NCBI RefSeq assembly: GCF_001078595.1
Contig: NZ_LFTY01000002.1
Location: 2,413,773 to 2,477,772, forward strand
DNA: 64,000 nucleotides
Direction: 5' to 3'
From: Candidatus Rhodobacter oscarellae
GTDB lineage: Bacteria; Pseudomonadota; Alphaproteobacteria; Rhodobacterales; Rhodobacteraceae
The notes under the pieces were generated by a model that was not told the origin of the DNA, made no database searches, and worked only from the letters and a program-made list of their open reading frames with translations. A program made the translations under genes and the position numbers. Shown piece by piece: positions 30,901 to 39,078 of the stretch. Every line of letters begins with the position of its first letter. The first letter of the stretch is position 1.

Positions 30901-31672
30901 AGGCATGCCCCGCGCGAAGCCCCTCTCGCACCCGCCCGGCGATCTCCAGAAACTCCGGCGTGTCGCGGATATCCAAGGGACGTTCCTTGGGCAGCGGGCT
31001 CTCGATCACGTCCGTTATCCGCCCCGGGCGCGGCGACATCACCACGATTTTGGTGCTCAGATACACCGCCTCTGGAATCGAGTGCGTCACGAAGCCGATG
31101 GTCTTTTCCGTGCGCGCCCAGAGGGTCAGAAGCTGCTGATTAAGGTGGTCTCGCACGATCTCGTCCAGCGCCCCAAAGGGCTCGTCCATCAGAAGGATGT
31201 CGGCGTCAAAGGCCAGAGCGCGGGCGATGCTCGCCCGCTGCTGCATGCCCCCCGAAAGCTGCCAGGGGAACTTCTTCTCAAACCCGGCGAGCTCTACAAG
31301 CTCTAGCACATTTCGAACACGCGCGTCCTGATCGGCGCGCGAATACCCCATAATCTCGAGCGGGAGTTTCACATTTCCCGCAATCGTCCGCCAAGGATAG
31401 AGCCCCGCCGCCTGGAACACGTAACCATAGGCCCGCGCCCGCCGCGCCTCGTCCGGGGTCATGCCGTTGACGGTCAACGCACCCCCCGTCGGCTCCTCCA
31501 GCCCCGCCACGCAGCGCAGGAACGTTGTCTTGCCACAGCCCGAAGGCCCAATGAACGAGACGAACTCGCCCTTGCCGATCTCCAGGTCCACGCCCTTCAA
31601 AGCATGCACCGGCCCGTCGTTGGTCTGGAACGTCAGGTCTAGATTTTTAGCCGATACAATTTCGTCGATCAT
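30890..31672 (-). CDS. ABC transporter ATP-binding protein (NitT/TauT type)
   Basis: A 260-residue ATPase with Walker A GPSGCGKTT, signature LSGGMQQRASIARAL and Walker B ILLMDEPFGALDE, then the H-loop THSIPEAV. It energises the two permeases and the ThiY-like binding protein of this operon. Its start overlaps the stop codon of the upstream small membrane protein (ATGA), and its end overlaps the start of the downstream unknown gene. Confidence 0.93.
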   Translation of the reverse strand: MIDEIVSAKNLDLTFQTNDGPVHALKGVDLEIGKGEFVSFIGPSGCGKTTFLRCVAGLEEPTGGALTVNGMTPDEARRARAYGYVFQAAGLYPWRTIAGNVKLPLEIMGYSRADQDARVRNVLELVELAGFEKKFPWQLSGGMQQRASIARALAFDADILLMDEPFGALDEIVRDHLNQQLLTLWARTEKTIGFVTHSIPEAVYLSTKIVVMSPRPGRITDVIESPLPKERPLDIRDTPEFLEIAGRVREGLRAGHAYDD

Positions 31673-31998
31673 CTCGGTTTCTCAAATATGAAGATGTACC
31701 CAGTCGAGAGCGTCCACAGACCTAGCGTAACGATCAAGAAAACCAAACGAAGCAACCATATAGCCAGGTTGGGATTGTCGGGAATTACTTCAGCCAGATT
31801 CCAACCGGCGGCGTTCTCTCTCTTTAGAACTGCATCGACTCTGCCGCGTGAGCTTCCCAAGAAGATGCCAATCAGACCACCAGAAAAGCTAACTCGTACG
31901 GCTTTGTTTTGTTTATAAAAACTTGAAATCAAGCCTTCTTGCTCAGCGATTTGATAACCGCCTTCACCTTTTGAAACTGTTGGCTCACGTCTCTTCAT
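31669..31998 (-). CDS. Unknown small membrane protein inserted in the pyrimidine operon
   Basis: A 109-residue protein of unknown function. Residues about 79-104 form one strong transmembrane helix (AIWLLRLVFLIVTLGLWTLS), leaving a basic 78-residue soluble part that contains a Gly-rich motif (SFSGGLIGIFLGSSRGRVD). The gene begins 10 bp after the hydA stop and ends in an ATGA overlap with the ABC ATPase. It is AT-richer than the genes on either side, with codons such as AAA and TTT that they avoid. Confidence 0.65.
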   Translation of the reverse strand: MKRREPTVSKGEGGYQIAEQEGLISSFYKQNKAVRVSFSGGLIGIFLGSSRGRVDAVLKRENAAGWNLAEVIPDNPNLAIWLLRLVFLIVTLGLWTLSTGYIFIFEKPR

Positions 31999-32008
31999 CT
32001 TTAGGCAG

Positions 32009-33463
32009 TCAAACCCCCGTCGCCGGTATCCCCGTCCGCTTAACCGGCTGCGGGTTGGTCAGCTCCTTCCAGCTCGAGAGCGCCTTGTTCACCGGATGAT
32101 CGGCCTTGCGTGAGACAAACGCGCCGTGGCCCTCTTGCGTGCGGATCTCGCCGTCATGCACCGCGACATGGCCGCGGGTCAGGGTGAAGCGCGGCAGGCC
32201 CTTCACCTCGTGCCCCTCGAAGACGTTGTAATCAATGGCCGATTGCTGGGTGGCGGCCAGGATCCTCTTGGACTTCTCGGGGTCCAGCACCACGATATCG
32301 GCATCCGCCCCCACCGCCACGGCGCCCTTGCGGGGGTAGCAGTTCAGGATCTTGGCGATATTGGTCGAGGTCACGGCGACGAACTCATTCGGCGTCAACC
32401 GCCCCGTCGCCACGCCATGGGTCCAGAGCATCGGCAACCGGTCCTCTAGCCCGCCAGTGCCGTTGGGGATCTTGGTGAAGTCGCCCACGCCGAACCGCTT
32501 CTGCTCGGTGGTGAAGGCGCAGTGGTCGGTGGCGACCACGGACAGAGATCCCGATTGCAGCCCGGCCCAGAGGCTGTCCTGGTGCATCTTGTTGCGGAAG
32601 GGCGGCGACATCACGCGCCGCGCGGCGTGGTCCCAGTCGGCGTTGAAATACTCTGACTCGTCCAGCGTCAGGTGCTGGATCAGCGGCTCGCCCCAGACGC
32701 GCTTGCCCTGCTGGCGGGCCCGGCGGATCGCCTCGTGCGCCTCTTCGCAGGAGGTGTGCACCACATACAAAGGCACGCCCGCCATATCGGCGATCATGAT
32801 GGCGCGGTTGGTGGCCTCGCCCTCGACCTGGCTTGGGCGGGAATAGGCATGCGCCTCGGGACCGGTATTGCCCTCGGCCAGCAGCTTGGCGCTGAGCTCC
32901 GCCACCACATCGCCATTCTCGGCATGGACCATCGCGATCCCGCCCAGCTCGGCCAGGCGATTGAACGACGCGAAGAGCTCGTCATCGTTGACCATCAGCG
33001 CGCCCTTATAGGCCAGGAAATGCTTGAAAGTGGTGATGCCGCGCTGCTCGATCACGGATTTCATGTCGTCAAAGACCTGCTCGCCCCACCAGGTCACGGC
33101 CATGTGGAAGGAGTAGTCGCAATTGGCGCGGGTGGACTTGTTGTCCCAGCGTTTCAGAGCCTCGTGCAGCCCCTCGCCGGGGCTCGGCAGGGCGAAATCG
33201 ACGACCATGGTGGTGCCGCCCGCCAATGCGGCACGGGTGCCGGATTCGAAGTCGTCGGAGGAATAGGTGCCCATGAAGGGCATCTCTAGGTGAGTATGCG
33301 GGTCGATCCCGCCGGGCATGACGTAGCAGCCGGTGGCGTCGAGGGTCTTGTCGCCCGTCAGCGCCATGCCGATCTCGATGATCTTGCCGCCATCGATCAG
33401 GACGTCCGCCTGGTAGGTCAGGTCATGGGTGACGATGGTGCCGTTTTTGATGACTGTGGTCAT
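32009..33463 (-). CDS. hydA: Dihydropyrimidinase / D-hydantoinase
   Basis: A 484-residue cyclic amidohydrolase. The zinc motif PGGIDPHTHLEMPF is near residue 55, and the lysine that becomes carbamylated lies in FKHFLAYKGALM near 150. Two more zinc His fall in VHAENGD and VHTSCEEAHEAI, and the Asp in VATDHCAF. It opens dihydrouracil or hydantoins to N-carbamoyl-beta-amino acids. The N-carbamoyl hydrolase two genes upstream completes the route to beta-alanine. The ATG overlaps the stop of the upstream nuclease-like gene by ATGA. Confidence 0.94.
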   Translation of the reverse strand: MTTVIKNGTIVTHDLTYQADVLIDGGKIIEIGMALTGDKTLDATGCYVMPGGIDPHTHLEMPFMGTYSSDDFESGTRAALAGGTTMVVDFALPSPGEGLHEALKRWDNKSTRANCDYSFHMAVTWWGEQVFDDMKSVIEQRGITTFKHFLAYKGALMVNDDELFASFNRLAELGGIAMVHAENGDVVAELSAKLLAEGNTGPEAHAYSRPSQVEGEATNRAIMIADMAGVPLYVVHTSCEEAHEAIRRARQQGKRVWGEPLIQHLTLDESEYFNADWDHAARRVMSPPFRNKMHQDSLWAGLQSGSLSVVATDHCAFTTEQKRFGVGDFTKIPNGTGGLEDRLPMLWTHGVATGRLTPNEFVAVTSTNIAKILNCYPRKGAVAVGADADIVVLDPEKSKRILAATQQSAIDYNVFEGHEVKGLPRFTLTRGHVAVHDGEIRTQEGHGAFVSRKADHPVNKALSSWKELTNPQPVKRTGIPATGV

Positions 33464-34263
33464 TCCGTCTCTTCCTCCTCATTCGAAACAAACGGCAAAA
33501 ATTCGAACTCGACGGAAAAAGGAAGGCCTACCTGATCCCTCAATTCTAAAATTCGACGTTTTGATCGTTCCTTTTGCTCATCGCCAACTTCCTCACGCCA
33601 TAAAATGACAATGATTAGACGCAACTCCCTTAGCTCGCTCGGTGGCAGCCGGTAGCTCATGGCTGCTGCGCGATCGATTTCCCGTCTTACAACCATGTAT
33701 GCCATGTTGAGGCTTCGGACGAGTTTGGCCTCAACTAAAATCGGTCCGGATTTAGATTTCGCGATGGCATCATAGCGAACACCGCGGTGTCCCAGAAGTT
33801 CCACATCACGAGTGAATGTTAGGCCCAATTTCGTTTCCAGATGCGCCACCGCAATATCTTCCGCAATTTGATATTCGGAGTTCCGTCGAGAAATGAGGGC
33901 AGATCCACTTTGACTAAATCGGCTTTCGATTTGGACAACCTCTTCTTCAGATTCTTCCAAATAAGCTTCGTCATTGTCTTGACTGCTGGATCCAGCGCGT
34001 CGCCACCAATTCATGAAGTTTTCTTCATCGGAATAGTCGCTGGGAGCATAAAGAACATGATGACGCTTCCAAAGAATGAAGAAGAATAATGCGACGAGCA
34101 TCGTTGGAAACAACATTACGAACCAAACAAAGAGTCTTTGTATTTCTGGCGTCAGTTGTGGGAGCGCAATAGTTGCTGTCACCTCAGCAAGCCCCGCGAA
34201 AATCGCAATAACTGTTAGAGGGTTCCTTACGAGCCCAGCCTTTTTTGGTACGAGTTCGCTCAT
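33460..34263 (-). CDS. Membrane-anchored PD-(D/E)XK nuclease-like protein of unknown function
   Basis: A 267-residue protein. Two transmembrane helices at about 17-35 and 44-66 are followed by an acidic linker (EESEEEVVQIE). The C-terminal domain (about 125-260) has D165 in VRYDAIAKS, then PILVEAKLV with E178-A-K180. This D-(X12)-ExK spacing is typical of restriction-endonuclease-like folds, often in nucleases or their non-catalytic relatives. The fold call is by motif only. Its start overlaps a duplicated tail of the N-carbamoyl hydrolase gene, and its end overlaps hydA by ATGA. It is markedly AT-richer than the operon around it. Confidence 0.7.
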   Translation of the reverse strand: MSELVPKKAGLVRNPLTVIAIFAGLAEVTATIALPQLTPEIQRLFVWFVMLFPTMLVALFFFILWKRHHVLYAPSDYSDEENFMNWWRRAGSSSQDNDEAYLEESEEEVVQIESRFSQSGSALISRRNSEYQIAEDIAVAHLETKLGLTFTRDVELLGHRGVRYDAIAKSKSGPILVEAKLVRSLNMAYMVVRREIDRAAAMSYRLPPSELRELRLIIVILWREEVGDEQKERSKRRILELRDQVGLPFSVEFEFLPFVSNEEEETE

Positions 34264-34310
34264 CCCACAACCTCCGCCGTCTCCACCACCGCGTGGAACA
34301 GCACGTCCGT
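34264..34310. repeat. Duplicated 3' end of the N-carbamoyl hydrolase gene
   Basis: 47 nt that match 34697-34743, the last codons of the hydrolase gene, with two mismatches. On the minus strand they encode HAVVETAEVVG followed by TGA in the same relation to the next start codon as in the original. The original and copy flank the lipoprotein gene, as direct repeats would after an insertion that rebuilt the target's 3' end. Confidence 0.85.
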
Positions 34311-34351
34311 CCCGGCGGCCGTACGCTGAATTGTTTCACGGCCTGGTGGAC

Positions 34352-34696
34352 TCAACTGCCCGCCTCCGTAGTTCCGACCGGCGCATTCAGGTCAATAGGG
34401 ATGCCGACGGGCTCGCGCTCCAGGCAGAACCTGGATACTGGGTTCCCGCCCTTGACCGCATAGGTCGTGGCCCCGCGGTGGTAAAAGTAGCACCCGTCAT
34501 CCGCGATCAGGACCTGCTCTGCGGTGATGTCGGCGGGCAGGTTCGCCTTGACCTGCTCCGGCAACCGGCCCTCGGCCCTGGAATATCCCGGCGGATAGGG
34601 CGTGTTCAGCTCGGGCTCGGACGTCGCGTCCAAGCCGGGCGTTGTCTGGCAGGCGGCAAGGCACAGCGCTGCGGGAAAAAGAACGAGCGTCCTCAC
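34352..34696 (-). CDS. Small unknown lipoprotein inserted in the pyrimidine operon
   Basis: A 114-residue protein starting with GTG at 34696, in a GTGA overlap with the stop codon of the N-carbamoyl hydrolase. The N-terminus TLVLFPAALCLAAC is a lipoprotein signal with lipobox LAAC. The mature part has a short domain with DDGCYFYHRG and SRFCLEREP, two Cys that could pair. I know no function. It lies between the true end of the hydrolase and a 47-nt copy of that end. Confidence 0.65.
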   Translation of the reverse strand: MRTLVLFPAALCLAACQTTPGLDATSEPELNTPYPPGYSRAEGRLPEQVKANLPADITAEQVLIADDGCYFYHRGATTYAVKGGNPVSRFCLEREPVGIPIDLNAPVGTTEAGS

Positions 34697-35943
34697 CCCA
34701 CAACCTCCGCCGTTTCCACCACTGCGTGGAACAGCACGTCCGTGCCAGCCGTGGCCCAGCCGGGCGTAATCTCTTCGGCCTCGTTGTGGGACAAGCCGTC
34801 CTCGCAGGGGCACATGATCATCGCCGTGGGGGCCACGTCGTTGATCCAGCAAGCGTCATGCCCCGCCCCAGACACGATATCCATATGGCTGTAGCCCAGC
34901 CGCACGGCGGCATCGCGGATCGCGCCCACGCAGCCCTCATCAAAGGCGGGCGGGTTGAACTGGCCGACGATCTCAGACGAGAACTCCACACCAATCTCCG
35001 CACAAAGCCCCGGCGCGCGGGCCTCTAGCTCGGCCACCATGCGCTCTAGCTTCTCCAGATCCGGCGAGCGGAAGTCGATGGTGAAGACCGCCTTGCCGGG
35101 GATGATGTTGCGCGAGTTGGGGGAGACGTCCACATGCCCGATCGCGCCCACCGCGCCCGGCTGGGCGGCCATGGCGATCTCGTGCACCAGCTCGGTCACC
35201 CGCGCCAGGCCGCGGCCCGCATTCTTGCGCATATGCATGGGCGTCGAGCCGGTATGCGATTCCTTGCCCGTCACAGTGCATTCGATCCAGCGCAGCCCCT
35301 GCCCATGCGTGACCACGCCGATATCCTTGCCCTCGGCCTCCAGGATCGGCCCCTGCTCGATATGCAGCTCGAACATGGCGTGCATCTTGCGCTGGCCGAC
35401 GGGCTCGTCGCCCTCCCAGCCGATGCGTTTGAGCTCATCGCCGAACCGCTTGCCGTCGGCATCCATGCGGTCCTTGGCCCAGTCCTCGGTATGCTTGCCC
35501 GCGAAGACGCCCGAGGCCAGCATGGCGGGGGCGAACCGCGTGCCCTCCTCGTTGGTCCAGTTGACCACGACGATGGGATGCTTGGTCTTGATGTCCAGGT
35601 CGTTCAGCGTGCGCAGGACCTCTAGCCCGCCAAGCACGCCCAGCACGCCGTCATACTTGCCGCCCGTAGGCTGGGTGTCCAGGTGCGAGCCCACATAGAC
35701 CGGCAGCGCCTCGGGATCCGTGCCCTCGCGCCGCGCGAACATGTTGCCCATCGTGTCCAGCCCCATGGTGCAGCCCGCGGCCTCGCACCAGCGCTGGAAC
35801 AGCGCGCGCCCCTCGGCGTCCTCGTCGGTCAGGGTCTGGCGGTTGTTGCCGCCCGCGATGCCCGGCCCGATCTTGGCCATCTCCATCAGCGAATCCCAAA
35901 GGCGTTCGCCATTTATGCGCATATTGTCGGCGAGCTGGGCCAT
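34693..35943 (-). CDS. N-carbamoyl-amino acid hydrolase / beta-ureidopropionase (M20 family)
   Basis: A 416-residue Zn-dependent amidohydrolase of the M20/AmaB/HyuC group. The first metal motif is VGSHLDTQPTGGKYDGVLG, and FELHIEQGPILE and GKESHTGSTPM follow in family order. It cleaves the N-carbamoyl product of dihydropyrimidinase (hydA, downstream) to an amino acid, CO2 and ammonia. It is the first gene of the operon, divergent from the rutR-like genes, and the shared gap holds a RutR-type operator. Confidence 0.9.
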   Translation of the reverse strand: MAQLADNMRINGERLWDSLMEMAKIGPGIAGGNNRQTLTDEDAEGRALFQRWCEAAGCTMGLDTMGNMFARREGTDPEALPVYVGSHLDTQPTGGKYDGVLGVLGGLEVLRTLNDLDIKTKHPIVVVNWTNEEGTRFAPAMLASGVFAGKHTEDWAKDRMDADGKRFGDELKRIGWEGDEPVGQRKMHAMFELHIEQGPILEAEGKDIGVVTHGQGLRWIECTVTGKESHTGSTPMHMRKNAGRGLARVTELVHEIAMAAQPGAVGAIGHVDVSPNSRNIIPGKAVFTIDFRSPDLEKLERMVAELEARAPGLCAEIGVEFSSEIVGQFNPPAFDEGCVGAIRDAAVRLGYSHMDIVSGAGHDACWINDVAPTAMIMCPCEDGLSHNEAEEITPGWATAGTDVLFHAVVETAEVVG

Positions 35944-36001
35944 ACTATCCCCCTGGCATGTGCGGCCTATCCTGACCGGTAGGCCAGGACTATTCCGTCA
36001 C

Positions 36002-36017
36002 TTGACCAAGCGGTCAA
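36002..36017. promoter_or_regulatory. RutR-type operator TTGACC-AAGC-GGTCAA
   Basis: A perfect 6-bp inverted repeat with 4-bp centre, close to the TTGACCANNTGGTCAA site of E. coli RutR. It lies 58 bp upstream of the hydrolase start on one strand and 19 bp upstream of the first TetR gene on the other, so it could control both. A weaker similar sequence (TGACC, 4 bp, GGCCA) lies about 30 bp to the left. Confidence 0.75.
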
Positions 36018-36036
36018 CAAATTTTTACATGGGTCC

Positions 36037-36672
36037 ATGAACATCCAGACCCCCACGGACAAAAAAAACGCCAAACGCCGCGAGAAAGAGCAGATTATTC
36101 TGCGCGCCGCCGAGCGCGTCTTTGCCCAGGCGGGGTTCGGCGGCGCCACTATGCAGCTGATCGCGGACGTGGCCGGGCTGCCCAAGGCCAACGTGCATTA
36201 CTACTTCCAGACCAAGGAGGACCTCTACCGGCAGGTGGTGTCAAACATCTTCGGCATCTGGCTCGAGGCCGCCTCGGCCTTTGACGACGCCGTCGGTCCC
36301 GTCGAAGGAATCGGCGCCTATATCGACGCCAAGATGGAGATCAGTCGCAGCCACCCAAACGGGTCCAAGGTCTGGGCCAGCGAGGTCATGCATGGCGCCC
36401 CGTTCACACAGGACTACCTTGAAACCACCCTGGTCGAATGGACCCAAGGCCGGCTGGCGATAATCCAGCGCTGGGTGGACGCCGGGCTGATGGATAAAGT
36501 GGACCCGCGGCATCTGCTCCACATGATCTGGGCCACCACCCAGCACTACGCCGACTTTCGGCATCAAATCAACACATTGAACGGCGGTCAACCGCTGGGC
36601 GAGGCCCAGTGGGAGGAGGCCAAGACCACAATCAAGCGAATCATCCTCCAAGGCATCGGGGTGAAGGTCTGA
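36037..36672 (+). CDS. TetR/AcrR family regulator, RutR-like (first copy)
   Basis: A 211-residue regulator. The N-terminal helix-turn-helix is ERVFAQAGFGGATMQLIADVAGLPKANVHYYF. I split it here as GGATMQLIADVAGL and PKANVHYYFQTKEDLY. The C-terminal domain matches the RutR family that senses uracil, with SRSHPNGSKVWASEVMHGAP and IWATTQHYADF. It is divergent from the pyrimidine operon, across the operator at 36002, and so is the likely pyrimidine-responsive repressor/activator. Confidence 0.88.
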   Translation: MNIQTPTDKKNAKRREKEQIILRAAERVFAQAGFGGATMQLIADVAGLPKANVHYYFQTKEDLYRQVVSNIFGIWLEAASAFDDAVGPVEGIGAYIDAKMEISRSHPNGSKVWASEVMHGAPFTQDYLETTLVEWTQGRLAIIQRWVDAGLMDKVDPRHLLHMIWATTQHYADFRHQINTLNGGQPLGEAQWEEAKTTIKRIILQGIGVKV

Positions 36673-36674
36673 AC

Positions 36675-37289
36675 ATGGCGCAGCAAAAGCGCACCCGCAT
36701 CCAGGAGAAGAACCGCGCCACGATCCTTGAGGCCGCGCTAGAGGTGTTCTCGAACCAGGGCTTTCGCGGCGCGACGCTTGACCAGATCGCCACAGCCGCA
36801 GGCATGTCGAAGCCCAACATGCTTTACTATTTCAGGTCGAAGGAGGCGATGCACATCGCCCTGCTTGAGCGCCTGCTGGACACCTGGCTGGATCCCTTAC
36901 GCACCCTGGACGCTGCCGGCGACCCCGTGGAAGAGATCCTGGGCTACGTGCGGCGCAAGCTCGACATGGCGCGGGCCTACCCGCGCGAAAGCCGCCTTTT
37001 TGCCAACGAGATCGTGCAGGGCGCGCCGCGCATCCTGACCGAGATCAAGGGCCCGTTGAAGGCCCTGGTGGATGATAAGGCCGCGCTCATCGCGGGCTGG
37101 TCCGCGCAGGGGCGCATCGCGGCCCTGGACGCGCATCACCTGATATTCTCGATCTGGGCCACCACGCAGCATTACGCGGATTTCGACGTGCAGGTGCGCG
37201 GCATCCTGGCCCCCAAGGGCGACGCACATTTTGACGACGCGGCGGAATTCCTGGCAGGATTCTACCGCCGCGCATTAACCGTGGGTTAA
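36675..37289 (+). CDS. TetR/AcrR family regulator, RutR-like (second copy)
   Basis: A 204-residue paralogue of the preceding gene, starting 2 bp after its stop codon (ATG at 36675). The helix-turn-helix GATLDQIATAAGMSKPNMLYYF and the C-terminal segments AYPRESRLFANEIVQGAP and IWATTQHYADFDVQ align with the first copy. Shared divergence across the whole length points to an old tandem duplication. Two RutR copies may form heterodimers or sense different pyrimidines, which the sequence cannot show. A terminator follows. Confidence 0.88.
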   Translation: MAQQKRTRIQEKNRATILEAALEVFSNQGFRGATLDQIATAAGMSKPNMLYYFRSKEAMHIALLERLLDTWLDPLRTLDAAGDPVEEILGYVRRKLDMARAYPRESRLFANEIVQGAPRILTEIKGPLKALVDDKAALIAGWSAQGRIAALDAHHLIFSIWATTQHYADFDVQVRGILAPKGDAHFDDAAEFLAGFYRRALTVG

Positions 37290-37294
37290 CCAAT

Positions 37295-37325
37295 ACCTCA
37301 GGTTTTACTGAGGTTTCCTTGTGTT
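37295..37325 (+). terminator. Rho-independent terminator after the rutR-like pair
   Basis: A 7-bp stem ACCTCAG and CTGAGGT with a 6-nt loop at 37295-37314, followed by TTCCTTGTGTTTT. It begins 5 bp after the second TetR stop codon. Confidence 0.7.
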
Positions 37326-37382
37326 TTGGGCCGGATTTGGTAATGTTCCCAATGTGGGGGCTCCGAATGTGGGAGCATCAAA

Positions 37383-37991
37383 ATGGGTGACATTGCCGGT
37401 CTAAATATACTCGGCGGCCTCGGGCCGGTCCGACACACCGCAGAGATCGCAATTCCCGCCATCGCGCCCGTGGCGTCATCGTCCGGGGGCTCAGCGCTGT
37501 CCGGGCAGATGACCGCGGATGCGCAAAGCAACGGCAGCGGGCAGCAGCCCGCGCCTGACGCGCCCGCTGAGCCAAAGCCCGACGAGCACACGATCCCCGG
37601 CCCTCCGCCGGCGTTTCAGATCTCCGTCCTTGAACTGGACGCGCAGCTTCAGGAATCGCTCGCGCGGATGAACGCCTCGCATTCCTTTGGCCGGGAGGAG
37701 GACGCCAACGCGCGTTTCGTCGAAGCGCCCCCCTCGCCTGGCGCAGATACCGCGCTGGCTCTGGACGCGCCGGAGGATGCCGCGGCGGACCAGCCCGCCG
37801 AGAATGCCGAGACGCGCGCCCGGACTGGCGCGCCGCCGCGTGAACCTGACCCTGTCGACGCCGCGCAAAGCAGCGCGGACGCGACCGAGAGCGCGGCGCG
37901 GGACGCTGCCCGCATGGCCACCGTCGCAAGTACCGCCCAAGGCCCGGCCGCGACCGTTGCGACGCCAGCGGTGCTGGGAGAGGAGGCCTAA
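37383..37991 (+). CDS. Hypothetical low-complexity protein
   Basis: A 202-residue protein rich in Ala, Pro, Asp and Glu, probably mostly disordered. Only residues about 75-105 (FQISVLELDAQLQESLARMNAS) look like an ordered helix. The start at 37383 has GGGAG at 8 nt, and codon positions look coding for this genome. It follows a terminator and is alone on its strand. I cannot suggest a function. Confidence 0.6.
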   Translation: MGDIAGLNILGGLGPVRHTAEIAIPAIAPVASSSGGSALSGQMTADAQSNGSGQQPAPDAPAEPKPDEHTIPGPPPAFQISVLELDAQLQESLARMNASHSFGREEDANARFVEAPPSPGADTALALDAPEDAAADQPAENAETRARTGAPPREPDPVDAAQSSADATESAARDAARMATVASTAQGPAATVATPAVLGEEA

Positions 37992-38206
37992 AGCCTTTCG
38001 CTTCAAAACCTGATGCAGTTTCTTTGCGACCCGCCATAGCTTCGATCCGTGACCCGTGAGGTCCCGTGGGTCTTAACAGGCGCGGATCTCTGAACCGCCT
38101 CAAATTTGCCAGCCAACAGCGGCGCACCGAGCCGCCCAGCCAGCACGCGCCCCGCGCGACACTCAGCCTTTGCGAGTTAGGCTAGGGCCTGCAGACATTC
38201 ACCAGT

Positions 38207-38926
38207 TTAAGTTTTGGCCGCGCATTGCAGCCAGTTGATATACAGACGCTCGGCCATAGCGTTGAAATCGCGCATATTCTGCGCCGCACCGTCATCCATC
38301 ACGGTCAAGCCGTCTTCGCCCAACGCGCTGGCCAGGGCCTGGGCGTATTCGGGGATCTTGGCCCAGTTCCGCACGGTGTCGGGCTCGATCTCGACGTGGA
38401 ATTGGGCCGAGAATGCCCGCGTGCCCCATTTCATCGCTTGCACAGCACAGGCTGGCGACGTGGCCAGCACGCTGGCGCCCTGCGGCAGGCGGGTGACCTC
38501 GGCCGAGTGCCACTGCAGCGCCTTGAACGTCTCGGGCAACCCGTCCATCCACACGCCGCTGGCGCCCTCCTCGGTCATCTGGACGTCCAGGATGCCAATC
38601 TCGGGCGTTGCGGAGGGGCCGCATTCGCCGCCAAGGGCCTCGGCCAGCAGCTGATGCCCCAGGCAGAGCCCAAGGAAAGGCAGACCGCGGTCCGCGACCG
38701 CCTCCTTGATCAACGCCTTCTCGGCGACCAGCCAGGGATGCGCATCCTCCTGCCACACATCCATTGGCCCGCCCATAACCCAAAGCCCGTCGTAGCCGTC
38801 CAGCGGTGGCAGCGCCTCGCCCTCGTCAAGCTCCACGGCATCCCAGCTGTGGCCGTCCTCGGCTAGGAAACCGCGGAAGATCCCAGGATGCTCGATGCGG
38901 GCATGTTGCAGAACAAGGATGTGCAT
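38207..38926 (-). CDS. Class I glutamine amidotransferase-like protein
   Basis: A 239-residue GATase1 domain protein. The ATG at 38926 has GGAG upstream and is preferred to the one at 38950. The nucleophile Cys lies in LGLCLGHQLLAEALGG, and the His-Glu pair in AQFHVEIEPDT, so the triad is complete. Similar stand-alone domains are annotated as GMP synthase-like; relatives hydrolyse gamma-glutamyl compounds. The partner or substrate is unknown. The second four-palindrome element lies in its leader. Confidence 0.88.
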   Translation of the reverse strand: MHILVLQHARIEHPGIFRGFLAEDGHSWDAVELDEGEALPPLDGYDGLWVMGGPMDVWQEDAHPWLVAEKALIKEAVADRGLPFLGLCLGHQLLAEALGGECGPSATPEIGILDVQMTEEGASGVWMDGLPETFKALQWHSAEVTRLPQGASVLATSPACAVQAMKWGTRAFSAQFHVEIEPDTVRNWAKIPEYAQALASALGEDGLTVMDDGAAQNMRDFNAMAERLYINWLQCAAKT

Positions 38927-39078
38927 TGAAGTCTCCGGCTGGTGTTGCACGCATCATGGTGGTTTCCGCCTCGGGCGCAAGCGATCAAGGCATGAGGCGG
39001 GTGCGCGCCGCCATCGTGTAGAACGAAAGAGTGTCGGATCAGCGAGGCGGATTGGCGGTTCTGGCCCGGAGCACCATG

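Noticed and set aside
37378-38127. A 249-codon minus-strand frame over the low-complexity protein gene
   Set aside because: Extremely Arg-rich product typical of the antisense of an Ala/Asp/Glu-rich gene; no start signal.
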